Notes: a model not told the origin generated them from the letters alone. DNA of 64,000 bases from JAWXCE01 sp033764775 (GCA_033764775.1 JANRIQ010000018.1:332796-396795), one strand, 5' to 3'. Numbered from the stretch's first letter, positions 32,390 to 42,046 are shown. Program-made: numbers and translations.

Positions 32390-32815
32390 ATGATCATCAA
32401 AGCCTTGATGGCGCCTGTGTTCATACAGGTGGCGCTCACGTTCTTTTTGCTGTTCTACATGGGCCGGACGCGGGTGAAATGGCTGGCGACCGGCGAGAAA
32501 AAGCTGAAGGACATCGCCCTTGGCGGCGACGTCTGGCCTGCGCACGTGACAAAGATCGCCAACTCGTTTCACAATCAACTCCAGATACCGATCTTGTTCT
32601 ATGCGGCCGTGCTGTTCGCCATCGCGCTGGTGAAGGTGAACTATTGGTTCATCTCGCTTGCCTGGATTTTCGCCGGGTCGCGGCTCGTTCACGCCTATGT
32701 GGCATGCACCAGCAACCATGTGATCTGGCGCTTCCGCTGGTTCGGCCTCGGCGCGCTCGCGCTCATCGGCATGTGGGGCATGCTGGCGTTCCGCATCATG
32801 ACGGAAGGCGCTTGA
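32390..32815 (+). CDS. MAPEG-family membrane protein
   Basis: A 141-residue protein with four predicted transmembrane helices. The family includes glutathione transferase/peroxidase-like membrane proteins; bacterial members are mostly uncharacterised. Family-like features are FHNQLQIPILFYAAVL and a WIFAGSRLVHAYVACTSNHV segment. It is 16 bp after guaB and one base before rsmB, an arrangement conserved in Rhizobiales. The chemical role is unknown. Confidence 0.88.
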   Translation: MIIKALMAPVFIQVALTFFLLFYMGRTRVKWLATGEKKLKDIALGGDVWPAHVTKIANSFHNQLQIPILFYAAVLFAIALVKVNYWFISLAWIFAGSRLVHAYVACTSNHVIWRFRWFGLGALALIGMWGMLAFRIMTEGA

Positions 32816-32816
32816 A

Positions 32817-34115
32817 GTGAAACTCGCAGGCCGCGCGCTCGCTGCGTGCGAAATTTTGGCTGACATGGACGCTCGCCACCGCCCCGCGCCGCAGGCGCTC
32901 GCCGACTGGGGCCGCGAACATCGTTTCGCCGGATCGGGCGACCGGGCGGCCATCGGCAACCTCGTTTACGACGCGCTGCGCCGCCGCGCGTCTCTCGCCT
33001 GGATCATGCTGGATGACGCCCCGCCCGCCCTCGTCGCCGCCGCGCTCAAGCATGTCTGGGGCATGGAGGCGGAGGCGGTCGCGGCGCTGTTCGACGGTTC
33101 GGCCCATGCGCCCGCGCCCTTGTCCGATGCGCAGCGCGCGCGCCTCAACGCCGGCAGCCTCGAAGGCGCGCCCGATTGGGTGCTCGGCGACTACCCCGAA
33201 TGGCTGCAACCGTCCATGACAGCGGCGTTCGGCGACGCGGCGGCCGCGGAAGGCGCAGAGCTGGCCCAGCGCGCGCCGATCGACTTGCGCGTCAACGCGC
33301 TGAAGGCGACGCGCGCCAAGGTCCTCGCCGCTCTCGTCAAGTTCGGCGCCGAGGCGACGCCTCACTCCCCCCTCGGCGTGCGGGCGCCGCCGCGCGCCGG
33401 CGCCGGCCGCAGCCCGCATGTCGAGGCCGAGCCGGCGCACGGCAAAGGCTGGTTCGAGGTGCAGGACGAAGGTTCGCAGATCGCCGCGCTCCTCACGGGC
33501 GCCGGGCCGCGCATGCAAGTGGCGGACGTCTGCGCAGGCGCGGGCGGCAAGACGCTGGCGCTCGCCGCGATGATGCAGAACACCGGGCAAATCCACGCCT
33601 TCGACGCCGATCCGCAGCGTATGCGCCCGCTGTTCGACCGCTTGCGACGGGCTGGCGCGCGCAACGTGCAGGCGGTTCCAGCGGGCGACGAGGCGGCGCT
33701 CGCCAAATTAAACGGGACAATGGATGTCGTGCTCGTCGACGCGCCATGCTCCGGCTCGGGCACATGGCGGCGGCGGCCGGACGCGAAATGGCGGCTGACG
33801 CCCGAGGCTCTCGCGGCGCGTCAGGCGGAGCAGCGCGCGGTTCTAGCGCTCGGTGCGCCGCTGGTGAGGCCCGGCGGGCGGCTCGTCTACGTCACCTGCT
33901 CCGTGCTGCCGGAGGAAAACGCCGATCAGGCCGCCTGGTTTTTGTCCGAGCACCCGCAGTTCGCCGCCGCCCCGTGGGAGGCCGCATGGAAGGCCGCCCT
34001 CCCCTCCGAGCCGCCGGCCTCAGCCGCGAGCGCGCCCTGGCTGCAACTTACGCCCGCGCGTCACGGGACTGACGGTTTTTTCATCGCCCTGTTCGAGCAG
34101 CGCAAGCCAGGCTGA
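32817..34115 (+). CDS. rsmB: RsmB/NOP-family RNA m5C methyltransferase
   Basis: A 432-residue SAM-dependent methyltransferase with an N-terminal NusB-like helical region (about 1-130) and a C-terminal catalytic domain. GWFEVQDEGSQ and VADVCAGAGGKTLAL form the SAM-binding motif I region. DAPCSGSG contains Cys311 and VTCSVLPEEN contains Cys361, the two cysteines of m5C RNA methyltransferases. The likely substrate is 16S rRNA C967, inferred from family; the ortholog has not been proven. The start is a GTG at 32817, one base after the MAPEG stop. Confidence 0.9.
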   Translation: MKLAGRALAACEILADMDARHRPAPQALADWGREHRFAGSGDRAAIGNLVYDALRRRASLAWIMLDDAPPALVAAALKHVWGMEAEAVAALFDGSAHAPAPLSDAQRARLNAGSLEGAPDWVLGDYPEWLQPSMTAAFGDAAAAEGAELAQRAPIDLRVNALKATRAKVLAALVKFGAEATPHSPLGVRAPPRAGAGRSPHVEAEPAHGKGWFEVQDEGSQIAALLTGAGPRMQVADVCAGAGGKTLALAAMMQNTGQIHAFDADPQRMRPLFDRLRRAGARNVQAVPAGDEAALAKLNGTMDVVLVDAPCSGSGTWRRRPDAKWRLTPEALAARQAEQRAVLALGAPLVRPGGRLVYVTCSVLPEENADQAAWFLSEHPQFAAAPWEAAWKAALPSEPPASAASAPWLQLTPARHGTDGFFIALFEQRKPG

Positions 34116-34263
34116 CGCCGACGCCCAAGATTCGCCTCGAAATTTATGGCCCATAGACCCGCGCCCCATCGTCCATTCGCGCGATTGTTACATCGCCGCG
34201 TTAAGACGGCGGAGCTATTTTGCTCGAACCGCATAATTTTGAACCAACAAGCGAGACACCGCC

Positions 34264-34479
34264 ATGGGCTTTATCCGAACCATCCTCAGCCTGCTGATCG
34301 TTTTCGTCATCATCGTCTTCGGTTACTGGCTCTACGCCACCTACACGACGACGGACGCCAGCGCCGACAAGATCTGGGTCAGCATCAACGAGTACATGCC
34401 CGAACCGTTGCGGGACTGGTCGTGCGGCGAGATCCGCGGCCGCATGGGCCCGGGAGCGCCGGCGCCGGCGACGTGCTGA
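34264..34479 (+). CDS. small single-pass membrane protein of unknown function
   Basis: A 71-residue protein. Residues about 6-27 (RTILSLLIVFVIIVFGYWLY) form one transmembrane helix and the rest is probably periplasmic with two cysteines (WSCGE and the terminal Cys). No family was recognised. It stands alone between rsmB (148 bp upstream) and guaA, and a hairpin starts at its stop codon. Base composition and third-position GC match its neighbours, supporting coding. Confidence 0.65.
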   Translation: MGFIRTILSLLIVFVIIVFGYWLYATYTTTDASADKIWVSINEYMPEPLRDWSCGEIRGRMGPGAPAPATC

Positions 34480-34506
34480 CGACGCGACCTTGCGCGCCGC
34501 GTCGTC
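34478..34506 (+). terminator. hairpin at the end of the small membrane gene
   Basis: GACGACGCG at 34478-34486 and CGCGTCGTC at 34498-34506 pair perfectly with an 11-base loop. The stem overlaps the stop codon (34477-34479). No T-run follows, so it may be a weak terminator upstream of guaA. Confidence 0.45.
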
Positions 34507-34554
34507 TCGGCGCGTCCGGTTTGCTTTTCGGGCAGCGCCTGCTATGGAACGGGC

Positions 34555-36126
34555 ATGAACGACCATAAGCAGTCCGATCCCGCCGCTGAAACCGTGCTGA
34601 TCGTCGATTTCGGCGGTCAGCTCACCCAGCTTATCGCCCGCCGCGTGCGCGAAACGGGCGTCTTCTCCGAAATCGTGCCCTTCACCCGCGCCGCCGAAAC
34701 CATCGCGACCCTCAAGCCCAAAGCGATCATCCTCTCCGGCGGCCCGGCGAGCGTGACGGAGGCTGATAGTCCGCGCGCCCCGCGCGAAGTGTTCGAGGCG
34801 GGCGCGCCCGTGCTCGGCATCTGCTACGGTCAGCAGACCATGGTGCGCGAACTCGGCGGCGTGGTCGAGCCGAGCAGCGAACGCGAGTACGGCGACGCCC
34901 GCATCACCATTGTGGAGCCGGGCGCCTTCTTCGACGGCGTCGGCGAGGCGGGGCACATCGAGCGCGTGTGGATGAGCCACGGCGACCGGGTGACGGAGCT
35001 GCCGCCGGGCTTCCGGACGCTGGCCATCTCCGAGCACGCGCCGTTCGCCGCCATCGCCGACGAGACGCGCCGCTTTTACGGCGTGCAATTTCACCCGGAG
35101 GCCGCGCACACGCCGCGCGGCGCCGCCATGCTCGGCAATTTCCTGCGGCTCGCGGGCGTTCACGGGCAATGGTCGATGCGCGCGTTCAAGGAAACGGCGA
35201 TCGAGGCGATTCGGGAGAAGGTTGGCAAGGGCCGCGTCATCCTGGGCTTGTCGGGCGGCGTGGACAGCTCCGTCGCCGCCGTGCTCATCCACGAGGCCAT
35301 CGGCGACCAACTGACCTGCATCTTCGTCGATCACGGGCTGATGCGGGAGGGCGAAGGCGATGAGGTCGTCTCTCTGTTTCGCGGGGCGTACAACATTCCG
35401 CTCGTGCACGTGCGCGCCGAGGACACGTTTCTCCGCGCGCTCGCGGGCGTGTCCGATCCAGAGGCGAAACGCAAGATCATCGGCGGCCTTTTCATCGACG
35501 TGTTCGACGCGGAGGCGGCCAAACTCGGCGGCGCGGAGTTTCTGGCGCAAGGCACCGTCTACCCCGACGTGATCGAGAGCGTGTCGCCCCGCGGCGGGCC
35601 GTCCGCAACCATCAAGTCGCATCATAACGTCGGCGGCCTGCCCGAGCGCATGAACCTGAAACTGCTCGAACCGTTGCGCGAGCTGTTCAAGGACGAGGTG
35701 CGCGCGCTTGGCCGCGAGTTGGGCCTGCCCGAGGCGTTCATCGGCCGCCACCCCTTCCCCGGCCCGGGCCTCGCCATCCGCATCCTCTCGGACGTGACGG
35801 GGGAGAAGCTCGCCATACTGCGCCGGGTGGACGCCGTGTTCATCGAAGAGATCCGCAAGGCCGGGCTTTACGACGAGATCTGGCAGGCGTTCGCCGTGCT
35901 CTTGCCCGTCCGCACAGTCGGCGTCATGGGCGACGCGCGCACCTACGACTACGTGTGCGGCTTGCGCGCGGTGACTTCGTCCGACGGCATGACGGCGCAA
36001 GCCTACCCGTTCAGCGCGGAGTTCCTCGCGCGCGCGTCGGGCCGCATCATCAATGAGGTGAAGGGCGTGAACCGCGTCGTTTACGACGTGACCTCGAAGC
36101 CACCCGGCACAATCGAGTGGGAATAG
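34555..36126 (+). CDS. guaA: GMP synthase (glutamine-hydrolysing)
   Basis: Converts XMP to GMP with glutamine and ATP. The 523-residue protein has the glutamine amidotransferase domain first: GICYGQQ with nucleophile Cys90, and FHPEAAHT with the His/Glu pair. The ATP pyrophosphatase domain follows, its PP-loop SGGVDSS at 233-239. The C-terminal dimerisation domain includes RHPFPGPGLAIRI and ends in PPGTIEWE, the universal GuaA terminus. It follows guaB by about 2.2 kb with MAPEG and rsmB between, and converges on gmk. Confidence 0.98.
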   Translation: MNDHKQSDPAAETVLIVDFGGQLTQLIARRVRETGVFSEIVPFTRAAETIATLKPKAIILSGGPASVTEADSPRAPREVFEAGAPVLGICYGQQTMVRELGGVVEPSSEREYGDARITIVEPGAFFDGVGEAGHIERVWMSHGDRVTELPPGFRTLAISEHAPFAAIADETRRFYGVQFHPEAAHTPRGAAMLGNFLRLAGVHGQWSMRAFKETAIEAIREKVGKGRVILGLSGGVDSSVAAVLIHEAIGDQLTCIFVDHGLMREGEGDEVVSLFRGAYNIPLVHVRAEDTFLRALAGVSDPEAKRKIIGGLFIDVFDAEAAKLGGAEFLAQGTVYPDVIESVSPRGGPSATIKSHHNVGGLPERMNLKLLEPLRELFKDEVRALGRELGLPEAFIGRHPFPGPGLAIRILSDVTGEKLAILRRVDAVFIEEIRKAGLYDEIWQAFAVLLPVRTVGVMGDARTYDYVCGLRAVTSSDGMTAQAYPFSAEFLARASGRIINEVKGVNRVVYDVTSKPPGTIEWE

Positions 36127-36141
36127 CCCGCGCCGCCCGCA

Positions 36142-36159
36142 AGACGCGGCCGCGCGTCT
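36142..36159. terminator. inverted repeat between convergent guaA and gmk
   Basis: AGACGCG at 36142-36148 and CGCGTCT at 36153-36159 form a 7-bp stem with a four-base loop (GCCG) in the 32-bp gap between the two converging stop codons. It could act on both strands. There is no U-tract on either side. Confidence 0.45.
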
Positions 36160-36866
36160 CATTGACCGCCGCCGTCCGGATCGCCTTTATAATCGTGCGA
36201 GCATAGCGAGGCCGCGAAGGCGTCGAGCCAGCGCTGACGGCGCCGACGCACGCGCTCGGCGGCGAGAATGGCGCGCAAAGACGAGGCGCAGGCCGCGAGA
36301 TCGTCGTTGACGAGCACATAGTCGTACTCGTTCCAATGACTCATTTCGTCGGCGGCCGCCGCCATGCGCAGCGCGAGGGACGCCGGATCGTCCGCCCCCC
36401 GGCCGCGAAGCCGCGCCTCAAGCTCCGGCCGCGAAGGCGGCAGGATGAATACGCTCACCAGATCGTCGGGCGCCGCCGCCTGCAATTGCCGCGCGCCCTG
36501 CCAGTCGATGTCGAATAGCACGTCGCGGCCGGCGTTCAGCGCCTGTTCGACGGGCGCGCGCGGCGTGCCGTAAAGATTGCCGAAAACCTCGGCCCATTCG
36601 AGAAACGCGCCCGCGTCGCGGCGAGCGGCGAAGTCCGCACGGTCGATGAAGTGATAATGCACGCCGTCTTCTTCGCCTGGGCGGCGCGGCCTGGTTGTGG
36701 CTGACACCGACAGGCTCAACGCGGCGTCGGCCTCTAGGAGGAGACGCGCCAACGTGCTCTTGCCGGCGCCCGAGGGGGAGGACAGCGCGAGCATAAGGCC
36801 GCGGCGGGACGCGGGCTGTCCTACGGCTGGCCCAGACGCATCGCGCTCGGTTGCATTAGGGGTCAC
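36159..36866 (-). CDS. gmk: guanylate kinase
   Basis: Phosphorylates GMP to GDP. The 235-residue protein is slightly longer than E. coli Gmk because of an N-terminal extension of about 25 residues and a charged C-terminus. SSPSGAGKSTL is the P-loop, TTRPRRPGEEDGVHYHF the GMP-binding region, and VLFDIDWQGARQL the conserved centre of the kinase. A later start at the ATG of GLMLALSSPSG is possible. It is last in the fab-mltG-gmk minus-strand run, 76 bp after mltG, and faces guaA. Confidence 0.95.
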   Translation of the reverse strand: MTPNATERDASGPAVGQPASRRGLMLALSSPSGAGKSTLARLLLEADAALSLSVSATTRPRRPGEEDGVHYHFIDRADFAARRDAGAFLEWAEVFGNLYGTPRAPVEQALNAGRDVLFDIDWQGARQLQAAAPDDLVSVFILPPSRPELEARLRGRGADDPASLALRMAAAADEMSHWNEYDYVLVNDDLAACASSLRAILAAERVRRRRQRWLDAFAASLCSHDYKGDPDGGGQ

Positions 36867-36942
36867 GGCTGCGCAATACCTGAAAAGCGGCGTCGATCGC
36901 TCGCGCCCGGGAGCATGCTCGGGCGTGTGCGTCCGCTGCGTG

Positions 36943-38229
36943 TCACCGGGCGGGCCGCTTCTCTGGCAGCGGCACTTGCACCATGTTCGGCGCCGGGGTC
37001 AACACGGGCGCGGGCGCTGTCGTTGCGGCCCCTGCGGTGACGGCGGGGGCGGCGGCCGGCGGGTTCTGCGCCGCCTCCTCGGCTCGCTCGCGTTCGATGA
37101 CGCGCCATTTGGCGACGTTGCGGTTGTGGTCGGCCAGGGTCTCGGCGAACGCGTGCCCGCCGGTGCCGTCCGCGACGAAATACAGATCGGACACTTTGGC
37201 GGGCGACAACACCGCCTCGATGGCCGCTCGGCCTGGATTGGCGATGGGCGTGGGCGGCAGCCCGGCGATCTTGTAGGTGTTGTACGGAGTGTCGCGGTCG
37301 AGATCGCTGCGATAGATGGGCCGGCCGAGAGGCCCCTTGCCGCCGGTGATGCCGTAAATCGTGGTCGGGTCGGACTGCAGGCGCATCTTCTTGCGCAGAC
37401 GGTTTACGAACACGGCGGCGACCCGGTGTCGCTCGTCGGCCCGTCCCGTCTCCTTCTCGACGATGGACGCAAGGATGATCGCCTCCGCTTTGGTGGAGAA
37501 CGGCAGGTTTCTGTCGCGCTTGTCCCAGATTTGATCGACGAACTTTTCCTGGTCGGCGCGCATCCGGCGCAGAAGTTCCTCGCGGCTGGTGCCGCGGGAG
37601 AATTTGTAGGTGTCCGGCAGCAGCGAGCCTTCCGGCGGGATTTCGGCGATCTCACCGACGAGGTCCTCGTTCGCGCGCAGGCGCTCGACTACTTGCTCGC
37701 TCGTCATCCCCTCCGGCACGCTGACGCTGTAGAGGATGGCCTTGCCCTCAATGATGGTGTCCAGAACCTGGCGGATGCTCGCGCCCTGCTTGATGGCGTA
37801 TTCACCCGCTTTCAGCTTTTTGTGGGCGCGGAAATAGAGCACGCTCGCCATGAAGATGCGCTGGTCTGCGATGATGCGCTCGCGTTCAAGCTGACGTGCG
37901 ATGCTGATCGGCCCGGCGCCGCTGGGGATGACGACGACCGTCGGGTGCGTGAGCGGTCCGGCTTTGTCGAACTGGGTGCGAACGAAGTAGAACAGACCGG
38001 CCAGGCCGATGACGCCGATCAGCAGCAGGGTGATGAACGTGTTGAGAAAAATCAGAACCGGATGCTGAAGGCGCTTTTTGCTGCCGCGCGGCGGCTCAGG
38101 CGCGTGGTCGGGCTCCAGAGCTTCGGAAGGGCTGCGCGCCATGATGCCGACGGGGCGCTGCGAGACGCCGGAATAAGCGGCCTTCATGGAGCGCCCGCCG
38201 CCTCCCCAGAGCTGATCGTCGCCTCGCAT
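36943..38229 (-). CDS. mltG: endolytic murein transglycosylase MltG
   Basis: A 428-residue inner-membrane enzyme that cuts nascent glycan strands and is proposed to release them from the membrane. A basic, proline-rich cytoplasmic part (about 60 residues) precedes one transmembrane helix (FLNTFITLLLIGVIGLAGLF). The periplasmic YceG domain contains GSLLPDTYKF, the catalytic signature ASIVEKETG with Glu258, and AVFVNRLRKKMRLQSDPT. The tail after residue 390 is alanine/proline-rich. It follows fabF by 80 bp, the usual alphaproteobacterial order. Confidence 0.94.
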   Translation of the reverse strand: MRGDDQLWGGGGRSMKAAYSGVSQRPVGIMARSPSEALEPDHAPEPPRGSKKRLQHPVLIFLNTFITLLLIGVIGLAGLFYFVRTQFDKAGPLTHPTVVVIPSGAGPISIARQLERERIIADQRIFMASVLYFRAHKKLKAGEYAIKQGASIRQVLDTIIEGKAILYSVSVPEGMTSEQVVERLRANEDLVGEIAEIPPEGSLLPDTYKFSRGTSREELLRRMRADQEKFVDQIWDKRDRNLPFSTKAEAIILASIVEKETGRADERHRVAAVFVNRLRKKMRLQSDPTTIYGITGGKGPLGRPIYRSDLDRDTPYNTYKIAGLPPTPIANPGRAAIEAVLSPAKVSDLYFVADGTGGHAFAETLADHNRNVAKWRVIERERAEEAAQNPPAAAPAVTAGAATTAPAPVLTPAPNMVQVPLPEKRPAR

Positions 38230-38309
38230 GCATAATCCCTAAGCTAGCTGGGGGATAACACCAACCAATTGTGGCGAAAGGGAGAAATCAGCCGGCCGCG
38301 GCCGCCGCG

Positions 38310-39572
38310 CTACTCCACCCGGCGAAGCACGAGCGACGCGTTGGTGCCGCCAAAACCGAAGGAGTTGGACAGCACGGTGTCGATGCGCATCGGTTTGGCC
38401 TTATGGGCGCACAGGTCGATGGGCGTGGCGACGGACGGATTGTCGAGATTGAGCGTCGGCGGCGCGATGTTGTCGCGGATGGACAGCGCGGAGAAGATCG
38501 CTTCGACGGCCCCGGCGGCGCCGAGCAGGTGGCCGGCCGCCGATTTGGTGGACGACATCGTGAGCCGGCCCGCCGCATTGCCGAACAGGCGCTCCACGGC
38601 GGCGAGTTCGATCTCGTCGCCCATCGGCGTGGATGTGCCGTGGGCGTTGATGTAGTCGATGTCGGACGGCTGCAGCCCGGCCCGCTTGATGGCCGCCGCC
38701 ATGCAGCGATACGCCCCGTCGCCGTCCTCGGCGGGCGCGGTGATGTGGTAGGCGTCGCCCGACAGGCCGTAGCCGATCACCTCGGCGTAAAGCTTTGCGC
38801 CGCGCGCCTTGGCGTGCTCGTACTCCTCCAGCACGACGACGCCCGCGCCCTCTCCCATGACGAAGCCGTCGCGATCCTTGTCGTAAGGCCGCGAGCCGCG
38901 CGTCGGCTCCTCGTTGAAATTGGTGGACAGCGCCCGGCAAGCCGCGAAACCCGCGACCGAGAGCCGGCACAATGGCGACTCGGCCCCGCCCGCCACCATC
39001 ACGTCCGCGTCGCCGAAGGCGATGAGCCGCGAGGCGTCGCCGATAGCGTGAGCGCCTGTGGAGCACGCCGTCACCACCGAGTGGTTCGGCCCTTTCAGCC
39101 CGAATGTGATTGAGACATAGCCGGACGCGAGATTGATGAGCCGGCCGGGGATGAAGAACGGGCTGATGCGGCGCGGGCCTTTTTCGGCGAGCAGCAGCGA
39201 GGTTTTCTCAATGCCCTGCAGACCGCCGATGCCGGAGCCGATGAGCACGCCGCTGCGCGCCTGATCGTCGTAAGATTTCGGCGCCCATCCGGCGTCGTCG
39301 AGCGCCTGGCGCGCCGCCGCCATCGAGAACACGATGAAGTCGTCGACCTTGCGCTGCTCCTTCGGCTCCATCCAGTCGTCGGGATTGAACTTGCCCTCGG
39401 AGGCCGAGCCGCGCGGAATGAAGCAGCCGATCTGGCAGGCGAGATCGGACGCTTCGAATTCGTCGATCCGCTTCGCCCCGCTCTCGCCGGCGAGTATCCG
39501 GCTCCAGCTTGGGTCGACGCCGCACCCCAAAGGACCGACGAGGCCCAACCCGGTTATGACGACACGCCGCAT
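38310..39572 (-). CDS. fabF: beta-ketoacyl-ACP synthase II
   Basis: Condenses malonyl-ACP with acyl-ACP in fatty-acid elongation. It is 420 residues. RRVVITGLGLVGPLG is the N-terminus of KAS II enzymes; VTACSTGAH gives nucleophile Cys170; NAHGTSTPMGD and SAAGHLLGAAG provide the two catalytic histidines. It follows acpP by 113 bp, so carrier and enzyme are adjacent as in most proteobacteria. Confidence 0.97.
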   Translation of the reverse strand: MRRVVITGLGLVGPLGCGVDPSWSRILAGESGAKRIDEFEASDLACQIGCFIPRGSASEGKFNPDDWMEPKEQRKVDDFIVFSMAAARQALDDAGWAPKSYDDQARSGVLIGSGIGGLQGIEKTSLLLAEKGPRRISPFFIPGRLINLASGYVSITFGLKGPNHSVVTACSTGAHAIGDASRLIAFGDADVMVAGGAESPLCRLSVAGFAACRALSTNFNEEPTRGSRPYDKDRDGFVMGEGAGVVVLEEYEHAKARGAKLYAEVIGYGLSGDAYHITAPAEDGDGAYRCMAAAIKRAGLQPSDIDYINAHGTSTPMGDEIELAAVERLFGNAAGRLTMSSTKSAAGHLLGAAGAVEAIFSALSIRDNIAPPTLNLDNPSVATPIDLCAHKAKPMRIDTVLSNSFGFGGTNASLVLRRVE

Positions 39573-39685
39573 GTTGTCTCCGCTCTGTCTCTACGCTTGA
39601 CCAGTGGGCCACGCAAACGCCGCGGGCGTGAGGCGATTGCATGGGTCCAAGCGGCGGATGGGCGCTCGCCGCGCCGGACCGGCCC

Positions 39686-39922
39686 TTAGGCCGCGTTGTC
39701 TTCCAAAAACTTGACCGCGTCGCCCACCGTCAGAATGGTCTCAGCCGCGTCGTCGGGAATTTCGACGCCGAACTCCTCCTCGAACGCCATGACGAGTTCG
39801 ACCGTGTCGAGACTGTCTGCGCCCAGATCGTCGATGAAGCTCGCGTTCTCGGTGACCTTCTCGGTCTCGACGCCCAGATGTTCGACGACGATCTTCTTAA
39901 CGCGCTCTGCGATATCGCTCAT
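39686..39922 (-). CDS. acpP: acyl carrier protein
   Basis: A 78-residue acidic carrier of fatty-acid intermediates. GADSLD places the phosphopantetheine-accepting Ser37. The sequence begins SDIAERVKKIVVEHLGV, typical of alphaproteobacterial AcpP. ATG 39922 has AGAGG seven bases upstream. A 222-bp gap to fabG upstream may hold its own promoter, as expected for a very highly expressed protein, but no clear hexamers were found there. Confidence 0.98.
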   Translation of the reverse strand: MSDIAERVKKIVVEHLGVETEKVTENASFIDDLGADSLDTVELVMAFEEEFGVEIPDDAAETILTVGDAVKFLEDNAA

Positions 39923-40144
39923 ATGATTGCCTCTTGTTGCTCCCAAACCCAATTCCGCCCCGGTCTTTCGCAGATACGCGCTGAGACTGCGGCCTCGCGC
40001 CCTTCGGTCATAACTGACGGCCGCGGACGCTCCAGCGTTGTGGCTGGTAACATTGAAAGCGAGTCCGAGGAAAGCATTTTTCGCGTCCGTTCCGTTAGAT
40101 TTCCGAGGGTTTCAAACCGTTTCGGCCATGCGGGCGGCGCATAG

Positions 40145-40885
40145 TCAAACCATAAGCATGCCGCCATTCACATGCAACGTTTCGCCGGTGACGTAACGCG
40201 CTTCGTCGCTTGACAGATAAACGACCGCCGCCGCCACGTCCTCCGGCTTGCCGAACACGCCCGCCGGGATGGCCGCTGCGATCGTCTCGGTCTGCTTGGC
40301 GTTCAACTCGCCGGTCATGGGCGTCTCGATGAAGCCCGGCGCGACGCAGTTCGCCGTGATCCCCCGACTGGCGACCTCGCGAGCGAGCGACTTCGTCATG
40401 CCGATCATGCCCGCCTTGGAAGCGGCGTAGTTGCCCTGCCCCGGATTGCCGATGACCCCGGATATGGACGCGATGTTGACGATGCGGCCGTACCGCCGGC
40501 GCATCATGTTGCGCAGCGCCGCGCGGCATAGGGCGAAGGTGGAGGTGAGGTTGACGGCTATGACGTCGTCCCATTCCTCGTCCTTCATGCGCATGAACAG
40601 ATTGTCCTTCGTCACCCCGGCGTTGTTGACAAGGATGTGCAGTTCGCCCCCAAGCGCGGCCTCCGCCTCGCCGATGAGGCGCGCGACGGCGGCGCGGTCT
40701 TTCAGATCGCAGGGGAGCGCGGGCGCAGGCGCGGGCAGCTCCGCCGCGAGCGCCTCAAGCTTTTCCCGGCGGGTGCCCGAAATGGCGACCTTGGCCCCGC
40801 GCGACTGCAACGCCCGCACGATGGAGGCGCCGATGCCGCCGCTGGCGCCGGTCACGAGCGCGGTTTTTCCCGTCAGATCGAACAT
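40145..40885 (-). CDS. fabG: 3-oxoacyl-ACP reductase
   Basis: NADPH-dependent ketoacyl-ACP reductase of the short-chain dehydrogenase family, 246 residues. TGASGGIGASI is the nucleotide-binding glycine motif, NNAG the structural motif, NIASISG supplies the catalytic serine, and YAASKAG the Tyr and Lys. It is 16 bp downstream of fabD. The C-terminus ends in ETLHVNGGMLMV, as expected of FabG. Confidence 0.97.
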   Translation of the reverse strand: MFDLTGKTALVTGASGGIGASIVRALQSRGAKVAISGTRREKLEALAAELPAPAPALPCDLKDRAAVARLIGEAEAALGGELHILVNNAGVTKDNLFMRMKDEEWDDVIAVNLTSTFALCRAALRNMMRRRYGRIVNIASISGVIGNPGQGNYAASKAGMIGMTKSLAREVASRGITANCVAPGFIETPMTGELNAKQTETIAAAIPAGVFGKPEDVAAAVVYLSSDEARYVTGETLHVNGGMLMV

Positions 40886-40901
40886 GCGTCTCTCCGATGC
40901 A

Positions 40902-41849
40902 TCACGCCGAAAACGTCTTGCCGAATGCGTCCAGATCCTGCGGCGCGCCCACGTTCACGGTGGTCAAATCGGGCGAGGCGCGGCGCGCCAGGCCGCTCAG
41001 CACTTTGCCCGCGCCGATCTCGGCGATGACGGTCACGCCGTCGGCGATCATGAAATCCATGGTCTCGCGCCAGCGCACCGCGCCTGTCACCTGCTCCACG
41101 AGGCGGGTGCGAATGTCCTTCGGGTCGGAGATGGGGCGCGCAAGCACATTGGCGATGAGCGGGACGGCGGGCGCGGCGATTGCGGTTTCGGCGAGCGCTC
41201 TCGCCATGGCCTCGGCGGCGGGCGCCATCAGCGCGGAGTGGAAGGGCGCGCTGACGCTCAGCATCATGGCGCGGCGCACGCCGTAATCCTTCGACATGGC
41301 GACGGCGCGCTCCACAGCCTCGCGGTGTCCGCTGATCACCACCTGACCGACGGCGTTGTCGTTCGCCGCCTGGCAGACCTGGCCCTCCGCTGCGATGGCC
41401 GCGAGCTTTTCGGCGCTCTCGAAATCCGCGCCGAGGAGCGCCGCCATGGCGCCCGATCCCACAGGCGCGGCGTTCTGCATTGCGCGGCCGCGAATGTCGA
41501 GAAGGCGCGCTGCGTCAGCGACGCCAATCGAGCCGGCGGCTGCGAGCGCCGAATACTCACCCAGGGAATGGCCGGCCACATAGCTCACGCGATCAGCGAT
41601 CCGGAAACCGAACGCCGCCTCGATCACCCGCATGGCCGCCAGCGAGACCGCCATCAGAGCCGGCTGGGCGTTCTCCGTCAGGGTGAGTTCGGCTTCGCTC
41701 TCGCCCCACATCACGGCGGTGAGTTTGCGCCCTAAGGCCTCGTCCACCTCATCGAACACCGCCTTGGCTTCCGGATGCGCGGCGGCCAAATCCCGTCCCA
41801 TGCCCAGATGCTGGCTGCCCTGTCCGGGAAATATGAAGGCTGTCTTCAT
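40902..41849 (-). CDS. fabD: malonyl-CoA-ACP transacylase
   Basis: Transfers malonyl groups from CoA to ACP. It is 315 residues. FIFPGQGSQHLGMG is the N-terminal motif, GHSLGEYSAL the active-site serine elbow, and SAPFHSALMAPA contains the catalytic histidine. It is first in the fabD-fabG-acpP-fabF-mltG-gmk series. A TTGACA reads on the minus strand at 41924-41919, about 70 bases upstream of the start, a possible -35 element with a poor -10. Confidence 0.97.
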   Translation of the reverse strand: MKTAFIFPGQGSQHLGMGRDLAAAHPEAKAVFDEVDEALGRKLTAVMWGESEAELTLTENAQPALMAVSLAAMRVIEAAFGFRIADRVSYVAGHSLGEYSALAAAGSIGVADAARLLDIRGRAMQNAAPVGSGAMAALLGADFESAEKLAAIAAEGQVCQAANDNAVGQVVISGHREAVERAVAMSKDYGVRRAMMLSVSAPFHSALMAPAAEAMARALAETAIAAPAVPLIANVLARPISDPKDIRTRLVEQVTGAVRWRETMDFMIADGVTVIAEIGAGKVLSGLARRASPDLTTVNVGAPQDLDAFGKTFSA

Positions 41850-41953
41850 GCCGCGCCGCGCGCCGCTCCGTCCATGCCATGATCAACGCCGCGTGAATGA
41901 CACCGTTTTGTGACGATGTGTCAAGTTTGTTGGCGGCGCGCGGTGAAAAGGGG

Positions 41954-41981
41954 TTGCGGCGCGCGTTGCGTCGCCTATAGT
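41954..41981 (+). promoter_or_regulatory. promoter of the rpsF-rpsR ribosomal operon
   Basis: TTGCGG at 41954-41959 and TATAGT at 41976-41981 are 16 bp apart, a close match to alphaproteobacterial housekeeping promoters. The predicted start near 41988 gives a leader of about 190 bases before rpsF. Confidence 0.6.
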
Positions 41982-42046
41982 GCGGCAAACCCGGTCGGAG
42001 GCTGAACGGGAAATGTGCGCGCCTGCGCACAGCATCGGCGCTAATC